Source of the DNA: Mycolicibacterium crocinum
GTDB lineage: Bacteria; Actinomycetota; Actinomycetes; Mycobacteriales; Mycobacteriaceae
NCBI RefSeq assembly: GCF_022370635.2
Contig: NZ_CP092362.2
Span: forward strand, 5,146,001 to 5,210,000
Length of the DNA: 64,000 bases
Reading direction: 5' to 3'
Shown: one piece after another, positions 57,655-64,000 of the stretch
Layout: each line of letters begins with the position of its first letter
Numbering within the stretch: the first letter of the stretch is position 1
Program-made: the position numbers and the translations under genes
The notes under the pieces: generated by a model
Seen by the model: the letters and a program-made list of their open reading frames with translations, nothing else
What the model was told of the DNA's origin: nothing
Databases searched by the model: none

Positions 57655-58725
57655 CTAGAAGCGGGGATGTAGCCCGACGAGCTTGGCTCGCGGGCCGTCC
57701 TTACCCTTGGTGACAGTCCCCAGCGTCCAGCAGTTCAGATGGCGTGCAGTCAGAATCGCCAGTGCGCGGTCGGTGTCCTCCGGCGCGACGACGGCGACCA
57801 TGCCGACACCCATGTTGAACGTCTTCTCCATCTCCGGCCGGTCGATGCGTCCGCGCTGGGCGATCATCGCGAATACCGGTGCAGGCGTCCACGTTCCGCG
57901 GTCCAGCTCGGCCACCAGGCCGTGTGGGATGACGCGTTCGAGGTTGCCTGCCAGCCCACCGCCGGTGACGTGGCAGAAGGTGCGGACCTGCGTCTCGGCG
58001 GCCAGCGCCAGACAGTCCTTGGCGTAGATGCGGGTGGGTTCGAGCAGTTCCTCGCCGAGGGTGCGGCCGAACTCCTCGACGTGGCCGGCCAGGTTCATCC
58101 GGTCGATCTCGAGCAGGACCTTGCGTGCCAGCGAGTAGCCGTTGGAGTGCAGGCCGGATGAGCCCATCGCGATGATCACGTCGCCCGGCCGGACCCGCTC
58201 CGGCCCCAGCACGTCATCGGCCTCGACGACACCCACGCCGGTGGCGGAGATGTCGTAGTGGTCGGGCTCCATCAGCCCGGGATGTTCTGCGGTCTCCCCG
58301 CCCAGCAATGCGCAGCCGGCCAGCACACACCCCTCGGCGATACCGGCCACGATCGCGGCGACGCGCTCCGGGACCGTGCGCCCGACGGCGATGTAGTCCT
58401 GCAGGAACAGCGGCTCGGCGCCGCACACCACGAGGTCGTCGACCACCATCGCGACCAGGTCGAGGCCGACCGTGTCGTGCTTGTCCATCGCCTGGGCCAC
58501 GGCGAGCTTGGTCCCGACCCCGTCTGTCGACGCGGCCAGCAGCGGCTCCCGATAGTCTCCGCGCAGCGCGAACAGCCCGGCAAAGCCGCCAAGCCCGCCA
58601 CGCACCTCGGGCCTGGTGGCCCGCTTCGCCAGCGGCTTGAACAGCTCGACCGCGCGGTCACCGGCCTCGATGTCTACCCCGGCCGATGCGTAGGAGATCA
58701 GGTTGTCTTCCTCGCGATCCGTCAT
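57655..58725 (-). CDS. purM: Phosphoribosylformylglycinamidine cyclo-ligase PurM
   Basis: A 356-residue AIR synthetase. ASAGVDIEAGDRAVELFKPL near residue 9, DGVGTKLAVAQ near 65, GGETAEHPGLM near 145 and HVTGGGLAGNLERV near 250 are family signatures. It makes aminoimidazole ribonucleotide in purine synthesis. It is in the same strand as purF with only two short genes (DUF2461 and others) between, the mycobacterial arrangement. Confidence 0.97.
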   Translation of the reverse strand: MTDREEDNLISYASAGVDIEAGDRAVELFKPLAKRATRPEVRGGLGGFAGLFALRGDYREPLLAASTDGVGTKLAVAQAMDKHDTVGLDLVAMVVDDLVVCGAEPLFLQDYIAVGRTVPERVAAIVAGIAEGCVLAGCALLGGETAEHPGLMEPDHYDISATGVGVVEADDVLGPERVRPGDVIIAMGSSGLHSNGYSLARKVLLEIDRMNLAGHVEEFGRTLGEELLEPTRIYAKDCLALAAETQVRTFCHVTGGGLAGNLERVIPHGLVAELDRGTWTPAPVFAMIAQRGRIDRPEMEKTFNMGVGMVAVVAPEDTDRALAILTARHLNCWTLGTVTKGKDGPRAKLVGLHPRF

Positions 58726-58773
58726 CGCGCATAAGGCTACCGGTCGACGTCCGCCGCCGATACGGGCCAGCCG

Positions 58774-59391
58774 TCAGCCGACGTTGCGGGCCAGCCAGTC
58801 GCGCAGTGGTGCCCCGGCCCGCAGGGTGGTGACCACCCGATCCTTGGCCTTCGCGGTGCCCAGCCAGGCGCCCACCGGCCAGGTCTTCATCATCGCGATG
58901 CCCTTGTAGCGCAGCAGCTCGATGCGCGGATGATCCTTCGGGTAACCCTTCGGTGCGGTCTTGAGAACGTCGTGCGCCATCGTGTCGTAGCCGCCTTCAC
59001 GCAGAGCGTCGACGATCGCGACGAGTTCGGCGCCGGACTTCTTGGCGTCGACGGCCGCCCGGTAGCGGGCCAGCGCCGGGGCGTCGGGCATGTACAGCCC
59101 GCTGCCGACGGACAGACCGTCGGCAGAGAACGAGACGTAGCCGGAGCCGAGCCGCGCAGCGCAGTTGGTTTTGTAGGGCGCTTTGTCGGCGCTGAACCGG
59201 ACGTCGCGGTGCGGCCGGAACAGCTTGCCTTCGCCGAACTCGCCGGCCAGTTCGGCGAGCAGTTCCTCCATGGGCGCCTTCACGTGACGGTCGTACACCG
59301 CGCGATGCCGCGTCCAATAGACCTTGGAGTTGTCGGCCTCCAAGCCCTCGTAGAACTCCACCGCCTCGATCGGCCAGCCTCGGAACGCCAT
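58774..59391 (-). CDS. DUF2461 protein
   Basis: A 205-residue DUF2461 protein. MAFRGWPIEAVEFYEGLEAD starts it, and FRPHRDVRFSADKAPYKTN near residue 60 and YKGIAMMKTWPVG near 166 are typical. The function is not known. I chose ATG 59391: CACAAT (59403-59398, minus strand) ends 6 nt before it, so the mRNA may be leaderless. GTG 59409 in frame is the alternative and overlaps the divergent cupin leader. It lies 48 bp upstream of purM and may be co-transcribed. Confidence 0.88.
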   Translation of the reverse strand: MAFRGWPIEAVEFYEGLEADNSKVYWTRHRAVYDRHVKAPMEELLAELAGEFGEGKLFRPHRDVRFSADKAPYKTNCAARLGSGYVSFSADGLSVGSGLYMPDAPALARYRAAVDAKKSGAELVAIVDALREGGYDTMAHDVLKTAPKGYPKDHPRIELLRYKGIAMMKTWPVGAWLGTAKAKDRVVTTLRAGAPLRDWLARNVG

Positions 59392-59420
59392 TCCGCCATT
59401 GTGTGACACTCTGGTCTCCC

Positions 59421-59849
59421 ATGAAACAGTGGTTCCTCGTGGCGATGACCGTCGCGTTGGGCAGCGCGATCGTGATCCCCGGGACTGCCGCGGCGACCCC
59501 GAGCTCGGGTATCGAGGCGCAGACCCTGGTGCAGTCGACGCTCAACGGCAAGGACTATGTGACCCGCGAGCTCACCGTCGCCCCGGGCGGCACGACCGGC
59601 TGGCACTACCACCCCGGCCAGGTGTTCGGCGTCATCAAGCAGGGCACGTTGACCCACTACCGGGGCGACTGCTCGGTCGACGGGGTGTACAACGCCGGTG
59701 ACGCGATCAGCGAGGGCAGCGGTGACGGCTATATCCACGAGGGCCGCAACGAGGGATCGGTCCCGCTGTTGATGACGGTGCTTTACATCAAGCCGGCAGG
59801 CAGCCCGCTGGCGGTCGACGCGCCGAACCCTGGTTGCCCCTTCGAATAA
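59421..59849 (+). CDS. Exported cupin-domain protein
   Basis: A 142-residue protein. A signal peptide ends near residue 25 (IPGTAAATPSSG). The cupin barrel has the metal motif as GGTTGWHYHPGQVFGVIKQG near residue 58 and a later EGRNEGSVPLL; HxHP provides two ligands. Enzymatic or binding role unknown; metal or small-acid binding in the envelope is likely. It diverges from the DUF2461 gene with about 29 bp between starts. Confidence 0.86.
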   Translation: MKQWFLVAMTVALGSAIVIPGTAAATPSSGIEAQTLVQSTLNGKDYVTRELTVAPGGTTGWHYHPGQVFGVIKQGTLTHYRGDCSVDGVYNAGDAISEGSGDGYIHEGRNEGSVPLLMTVLYIKPAGSPLAVDAPNPGCPFE

Positions 59850-59906
59850 GCGGCAATCCAACCGCTCGTCGGCTCCGAATCACGGATACCGACGAACGGA
59901 GGATTC

Positions 59907-61229
59907 ATGGCGGCGCAGCGAACCCGATGCCTAGTCACGGGTGCCACTGGTTACATCGGCGGCCGTCTGGTGCCGCGACTGCTCGAGGAGGGCTTCGCGG
60001 TGCGCGCGCTGGCGCGGACGCCAGACAAGCTCAACGGCGTGCCGTGGCGCGACAAGATCGAGATCGCGCGCGGGGACCTCACCGACGCCGACTCACTCGC
60101 CGAGGCCTTCACCGATGTCGACGTCGTCTACTACCTGGTGCACTCAATGGGCACGTCGGCGGACTTCGCCGCCGACGAGCGCCGCGCCGCCCAGAACGTC
60201 GTGATCGCCGCCCGCACTGCCGGCGTTCGGCGCATCGTCTACCTGAGCGGCCTGCATCCTGAAGGTGCCGAGCTCTCAACGCATCTCGCCTCGCGCACCA
60301 CGGTCGGGGAGATCCTCATCGCCTCGGGCATCGAAACGGTGGTGCTGCAGGCCGGGGTCGTGGTCGGTTCGGGCTCGGCCTCGTTCGAAATGATCCGGCA
60401 CCTCACCGACCGGCTGCCGGTGATGACGACGCCGAAGTGGGTGCACAACAAGATCCAGCCGATCGCGATCCGCGATGTGCTGCACTACCTCGCCGCAGCG
60501 GCCACCGCCGAGGTGCGGTCGTCGCGGGCGTGGGACATCGGCGGCCCCGACGTACTCGAGTACGGCGACATGATGCAGATCTACGCCGAGGTCGCGGGGC
60601 TGAGCCGACGCCACATGGTGGTGCTGCCGGTGCTGACGCCGCGGATCGCCGCGCTGTGGGTGGGCCTGGTGACGCCCATCCCGTCAGGTCTGGCCCGTCC
60701 GCTGGTCGAGTCTCTGCACTGCGATGCCGTCATGGCCAATCACGACATCGACACCATCATCGACCCGCCGCCCGCCGGTCTCACCCCCTACCGGCGGGCG
60801 GTCTCACTTGCCCTGGCCCGCATCGCCCGCGGCGAGGTGGAGACCACCTGGGACACCGGTACCGCGGCGTCGGTGCCCAGCGACCCGGACTGGGCCGGCG
60901 CGATCGTCTACACCGACACCCGGTCGCGGCACACGGCGGCCAGCCCGCAACGGCTCTGGGAAGCCGTCGAGCACAGCGTCGGAGACCACTGGCAGGTCGA
61001 GAGCCGCGACGAGGGTGCGCTGCTGCGGCTGCGGGCCGACGACCGCACTCCCGGCGTGCGGTGGCTGGAGATGCGGGTGGCACCGGACCGGGGCGGCAGC
61101 CGGTATGAACAGCGGGCGATCTTCTATCCGCGTGGGCTGCTGGGTCGGCTGTACTGGATCGCCGGGCGGCCGGTGCATGCGGTGACGCTCGGTGCGCAGC
61201 TGCGCAAGGTCACCGAGGCGGTCGGCTGA
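59907..61229 (+). CDS. NAD(P)-binding oxidoreductase with a C-terminal DUF2867 domain
   Basis: A 440-residue fusion. Residues 1-285 are an extended/atypical SDR: VTGATGYIGGRLVPRL near 10, VVYYLVHSMG near 74 and YLSGLHPEGAE near 112. Residues 290-440 are DUF2867, with RDEGALLRLRADDRTPG and YEQRAIFYPRGLLGRLYW. This two-domain protein is common in actinobacteria and may act on lipid or quinone-like substrates. GGAGG lies about 6 nt before ATG 59907. Confidence 0.9.
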   Translation: MAAQRTRCLVTGATGYIGGRLVPRLLEEGFAVRALARTPDKLNGVPWRDKIEIARGDLTDADSLAEAFTDVDVVYYLVHSMGTSADFAADERRAAQNVVIAARTAGVRRIVYLSGLHPEGAELSTHLASRTTVGEILIASGIETVVLQAGVVVGSGSASFEMIRHLTDRLPVMTTPKWVHNKIQPIAIRDVLHYLAAAATAEVRSSRAWDIGGPDVLEYGDMMQIYAEVAGLSRRHMVVLPVLTPRIAALWVGLVTPIPSGLARPLVESLHCDAVMANHDIDTIIDPPPAGLTPYRRAVSLALARIARGEVETTWDTGTAASVPSDPDWAGAIVYTDTRSRHTAASPQRLWEAVEHSVGDHWQVESRDEGALLRLRADDRTPGVRWLEMRVAPDRGGSRYEQRAIFYPRGLLGRLYWIAGRPVHAVTLGAQLRKVTEAVG

Positions 61230-61232
61230 CCG

Positions 61233-62762
61233 TCAGGGCCTGCTGAGCGCCGAGACGTTGTCGTTGTCGGCCGACGCCGGCTGGATCGGCAGGCCGGTGC
61301 GGGCGGCGGTCGCCAGCATGTGCTCGACGACGTTCTTGCCCAGCGCGGTCTCGCCGGGTAGTTCGATCGGGTAGCTGCCGTCGAAGCAGGCGCAGCACAG
61401 CCGCGTCGCGGGCTGTTCGGTCGCCGCGATCATGCCCTGCTTGGAGATGTAACCAAGGCTGTCCGCGCCGATCGCGTGGCGCACCGCTTCGAGCATCTCG
61501 CCTTCTTTGTCCACCGCGTTGGCGATCAGTTCGGCCGGGGTGGCGAAGTCGATGCCGTAGAAGCACGGCCATTTCACCGGCGGAGACGCGATACGGACGT
61601 GCACTTCGACAGCGCCGGCCTCGCGCAGCATGCGCACCAGCGCGCGCTGGGTGTTGCCGCGCACGATCGAGTCGTCGACGACGATGAGCCGCTTACCGCG
61701 GATGACTTCCTTCAGCGGGTTCAGCTTGAGCCGGATACCGAGCTGGCGGATGGTCTGCGACGGCTGGATGAATGTGCGCCCCACGTAGGCGTTCTTCATC
61801 AGGCCCTGCCCGAACGGGATGCCGGAGCCTTGGGCATAGCCGACCGCGGCGGGCGTCCCGGATTCCGGAACACCGATGACCAGGTCGGCTTCGACCGGCT
61901 TCTCGGCAGCCAGTCGGCGACCGATCTCGACGCGGGTGGCGTGCACGGAGCGACCACCGATGACGCTGTCGGGCCGGGCCAGGTAGACGTACTCGAAGAC
62001 GCAGCCCTTGGGGGTCGGGTTGGCGAACCGGGTGGACCGGACGCCGTCGGCGTCAATGGCCAGCAGCTCACCGGGTTCGATGTCGCGGACGAAGGAGGCG
62101 CCGACGATGTCCAGGGCCGCGGTTTCGGACGCGACCACCCAGCCGCGGTCCAGCCGGCCCAGCGACAGCGGCCGTACGCCGTACGGGTCACGGGCGGCAT
62201 ACAGCGTGTTCTCGTCCATGAAGGTCAGGCAGAAGGCGCCACGCACGCTGGGCAGCAACTCCAGGGCGGCCTGCTCGATGCTGGAGTCCGCCGCGCCGTG
62301 CGCCAGCAGGGCGCCGAGGATGTCGGAGTCGGTGGTCGCCGCACCCGGCATGTTCGGGTTGATCAGCCCGGCTTCCCGCGCCCGCGTGGCCAGTTCAGCG
62401 GTGTTGACGAGATTTCCGTTGTGGCCCAACGCAATTCCGGTGCCCGCGGCAGTGTTGCGAAACACCGGCTGGGCGTTTTCCCAGGTCGTGGACCCGGTGG
62501 TGGAATACCGGCAGTGGCCGACGGCGACGTGGCCTTCCATGGCGGCCAGGGTCTGCTCGTCGAAAACCTGGCTCACCAGGCCCAGATCCTTGAAGACCAG
62601 CACCTGCGACCCGTCGGCGACGGCGATGCCTGCGGCCTCCTGGCCCCTGTGCTGCAGGGCATAGAGACCGTAATAAGTGAGTTTGGCTACATCCTCGCCC
62701 GGAGCCCATACGCCGAAGACGCCGCACTCTTCCCGAGGGTCGTTCTCCACTTGGTCGGTCAC
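61233..62762 (-). CDS. purF: Amidophosphoribosyltransferase PurF
   Basis: A 509-residue enzyme. The N-terminal amidotransferase nucleophile is Cys13 (EECGVFGV) after a 12-residue propeptide, as in Fe-S-type PurF proteins. The PRTase loop is IVVDDSIVRGNTQRALV near residue 360, and C-terminal cysteines in RLCCACFDGSYP are candidates for the iron-sulfur site. It catalyses the first committed step of purine synthesis. It starts at GTG 62762. It converges on the NAD-binding gene, with only 3 bp between the stops. Confidence 0.97.
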   Translation of the reverse strand: MTDQVENDPREECGVFGVWAPGEDVAKLTYYGLYALQHRGQEAAGIAVADGSQVLVFKDLGLVSQVFDEQTLAAMEGHVAVGHCRYSTTGSTTWENAQPVFRNTAAGTGIALGHNGNLVNTAELATRAREAGLINPNMPGAATTDSDILGALLAHGAADSSIEQAALELLPSVRGAFCLTFMDENTLYAARDPYGVRPLSLGRLDRGWVVASETAALDIVGASFVRDIEPGELLAIDADGVRSTRFANPTPKGCVFEYVYLARPDSVIGGRSVHATRVEIGRRLAAEKPVEADLVIGVPESGTPAAVGYAQGSGIPFGQGLMKNAYVGRTFIQPSQTIRQLGIRLKLNPLKEVIRGKRLIVVDDSIVRGNTQRALVRMLREAGAVEVHVRIASPPVKWPCFYGIDFATPAELIANAVDKEGEMLEAVRHAIGADSLGYISKQGMIAATEQPATRLCCACFDGSYPIELPGETALGKNVVEHMLATAARTGLPIQPASADNDNVSALSRP

Positions 62763-62854
62763 GATATCGGCTGCTCCCTGGCGCAGGTTGGTGACGTAAG
62801 CCAGTTTACGGGCATCCGCGGGAATCGCGGAATTGAACGCCGAGTGTCGGGCTC

Positions 62855-63247
62855 TCAGTCGGTGAGTGACACGACGGGAAGCCAGGCGGCGACCTCGCCG
62901 GCCCGCGAGCCGGACAGCCGCAGTGCGCCGTTATGAGACGCCTGGTCTACATCGAGCAGACCGGTCGCCAACCGCAGCCAGGTCCGGGGATCGGTCTCCA
63001 CCACGTTGGGTGGCGTGCCGCGGGTGTGGCGCGGCCCGGAGATGCATTGCACCGCAACGAAAGGCGGGATGCGCACCTCCACACTGGCACCCGGTGCCAG
63101 TGTGGCGAGGGTGCGGGCGGTCAACCGCACCGCCGCCGCGATCGCCGGGCGGTCGGGGGTCGCTGCGGCCTCGTCGCGCAACCAGGTCGCCACGGCGCGG
63201 ACGGCGGCGACCGTCGCTTCGGGGTCGGCGTTGCTGCGGGCGGCCAC
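62855..63247 (-). CDS. SCP2-like sterol-carrier family protein (Rv0807 type)
   Basis: A 130-residue protein of the bacterial SCP ortholog family. LAPGASVEVRIPPFVAVQCI near residue 50 and WLRLATGLLDVDQASHNGALRLSGSRA near 92 are conserved features of this group. It may bind a lipid, but no activity is proven. It is the positional homologue of Rv0807 and lies 92 bp upstream of purF on the same strand, with which it may be co-transcribed. Confidence 0.85.
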   Translation of the reverse strand: MAARSNADPEATVAAVRAVATWLRDEAAATPDRPAIAAAVRLTARTLATLAPGASVEVRIPPFVAVQCISGPRHTRGTPPNVVETDPRTWLRLATGLLDVDQASHNGALRLSGSRAGEVAAWLPVVSLTD

Positions 63248-63266
63248 GAGTCGAGCCTAGTGCTCG

Positions 63267-63297
63267 TTGACGTCAACCTAAGTTGAGGTCCTACGTT
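63267..63297 (+). promoter_or_regulatory. Leaderless promoter (TTGACG-19-TACGTT)
   Basis: TTGACG (63267-63272) and TACGTT (63292-63297) are spaced 19 nt. TACGTT ends exactly 6 nt before ATG 63304, so the mRNA of the oxidoreductase gene is probably leaderless. Confidence 0.65.
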
Positions 63298-63303
63298 GGG
63301 GTG

Positions 63304-63729
63304 ATGGCTTTCAAACCGCACGAAATCGAGTACCTGAAGTCGGCGGATCTGGGCCGGCTGGCGACCATCCAGCCGAACGGCACGCTGCAGAACAGCCCCG
63401 TCGGCTTCTCCTTCAACGACGAGCTCGGCACCATCGACGTGGTCGGCTACAACATGTCCAAGAGCCGCAAGTTCCGAAATCTGACCACCAACAACACCGT
63501 CGCTTTCGTCGTCGACGACATCGTCTCGCGCGACCCGTGGCGGGTGCGGTGCCTGGAGATCCGCGGCACCGCCCAGCAGGCCGAGGCCGAGCCGCCCGGT
63601 GACGGCATCGACAGCGCGATCATCCGCATCACTCCCAAGCGCATCATCAGCTTCGGTATCGACGACACCGAGACCGAGCCACACGAGTTGGTCCCGGATG
63701 CCAGGGACGTGCCGACGACGGGTGACTAG
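63304..63729 (+). CDS. PPOX-class F420-type split-barrel oxidoreductase
   Basis: A 141-residue split beta-barrel protein: EIEYLKSADLGRLATIQPNG near residue 7, SPVGFSFNDELGTIDVVG near 31 and RDPWRVRCLEIRGTAQQ near 80. The group (TIGR04023-like) binds F420 or flavin and reduces varied substrates. ATG 63304 is favoured as the leaderless start; a TTG upstream at 63283 is in frame but lies in the promoter. Its stop overlaps the convergent CPBP gene by 4 bp. Confidence 0.9.
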   Translation: MAFKPHEIEYLKSADLGRLATIQPNGTLQNSPVGFSFNDELGTIDVVGYNMSKSRKFRNLTTNNTVAFVVDDIVSRDPWRVRCLEIRGTAQQAEAEPPGDGIDSAIIRITPKRIISFGIDDTETEPHELVPDARDVPTTGD

Positions 63730-64000
63730 TGCCGCTGCAGCACGATCGCGGCGACCGCTGAGGACTCGTTGAACGCCACATGCGCGAGCACCGGAGCCAG
63801 CACGCTCTCGGACCGCCTGGCCAGCCAGCCGAACACCAGGCCGGCCACGCCGGTCACCACGACCGTGCCGAGCACGGGATCGCCGACCCTCCTGGCATCG
63901 GGGATATGCCAGAGCCCGAAGGCCGTCGCCTGAACCAGCGAGCCGACGGTCCGGCCGAGCGCACGCTCAGCGACCGTCTGCAGCATGCCGCGAAACAGCA
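63726..64000 (-). CDS. CPBP-family intramembrane protease, N-terminal part outside the window
   Basis: The visible 91 C-terminal residues begin with LFRGMLQ, the end of the EExxFRG motif of CPBP (Abi) proteases. Two membrane stretches follow (VVVTGVAGLVFGWLARR and LAPVLAHVAFNESSAVAAIV), with the histidine and asparagine in HVAFNE forming the second active-site motif; QATAFGLWHIPD supplies the middle histidine. It would cleave or modify membrane peptides. The upstream part and the start lie beyond 64000. Confidence 0.85.
   Translation of the reverse strand, partial: LFRGMLQTVAERALGRTVGSLVQATAFGLWHIPDARRVGDPVLGTVVVTGVAGLVFGWLARRSESVLAPVLAHVAFNESSAVAAIVLQRH

Noticed and set aside
1..64000. CRISPR arrays, insertion sequences, prophage or integrase genes
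   Set aside because: I saw no array of regularly spaced repeats, no transposase or integrase translation and no terminal inverted repeats flanking a gene block.

Overview
The window reads as the chromosome of a non-tuberculous, fast-growing type Mycobacterium (Mycolicibacterium). It is GC-rich throughout. Its right half keeps the conserved mycobacterial order desA1 - dusB - LCP ligase - phoU / pstBACS - mshD - glnR - lmeA - thiX - sulfurtransferase operon - nitrobindin-like gene - pabC-like - ygfZ - purM - purF, the mirror of the Rv0807-Rv0824c neighbourhood of M. tuberculosis. Mycothiol genes, F420-type split-barrel oxidoreductases, leaderless genes and TANNNT -10 elements fit this assignment. 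Identification is by reading translated sequence and remembered synteny; no database search was possible.

Layout. (1) 1-12732, minus strand: an operon-like run of eleven CoA-dependent catabolic genes. In transcription order they are enoyl-CoA hydratase, SDR, DHDPS/aldolase-family enzyme, enoyl-CoA hydratase, COG2159 amidohydrolase, an acyl-CoA synthetase fused in frame to a second amidohydrolase, a small and a large acyl-CoA dehydrogenase, a third amidohydrolase, a duplicated large acyl-CoA dehydrogenase, and a cytochrome P450 cut by the window edge. A TetR gene (12880-13614) diverges from it across a 23-bp operator-like palindrome. (2) 13658-22584: a thiolase and crotonase gene with a GntR/FCD regulator on the minus strand, facing a plus-strand run of three crotonases, two AMP-binding ligases and a mycothiol-dependent-isomerase-like gene. 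A perfect 20-bp palindrome lies between the two sides. (3) 22569-28488: a beta-oxidation set (FabG-like SDR, thiolase, acyl-CoA dehydrogenase, second GntR) divergent from an acyl-CoA dehydrogenase and a mycofactocin-type SDR, again across a palindrome. (4) 28442-33393, minus strand: alpha/beta hydrolase, flavin monooxygenase, phosphotransferase and two SDRs. (5) 33529-34030: four tRNA genes (Phe, Asp, Glu on minus; Lys on plus) separating the accessory catabolic half from the core half. (6) 34106-39043: GAF protein, sugar-phosphate transferase, small ORF, MpaB-family oxygenase with divergent TetR, and an exported protein. (7) 39258-64000: the core block.

How the genes work together. The left 33 kb is dense in CoA-ester chemistry (about five AMP-ligase, ten oxidation/hydration and two thiolase functions) under at least three local repressors of TetR and GntR type. 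It most likely degrades one or more cyclic or branched carboxylic acids. The three COG2159 amidohydrolases beside paired acyl-CoA dehydrogenases are the least explained part and the best candidate for an undescribed pathway. In the right half, phosphate uptake (pstSCAB with a RegX3-like direct-repeat box, and phoU), nitrogen control (glnR), mycothiol synthesis, envelope assembly (LCP, LmeA, DesA1), sulfur transfer under a polycysteine leader peptide, and purine synthesis are mainly housekeeping. Points to check include a leaderless 32-codon membrane peptide coupled to the nitrobindin-like gene, a dusB with no ordinary start codon, and several leaderless promoters.
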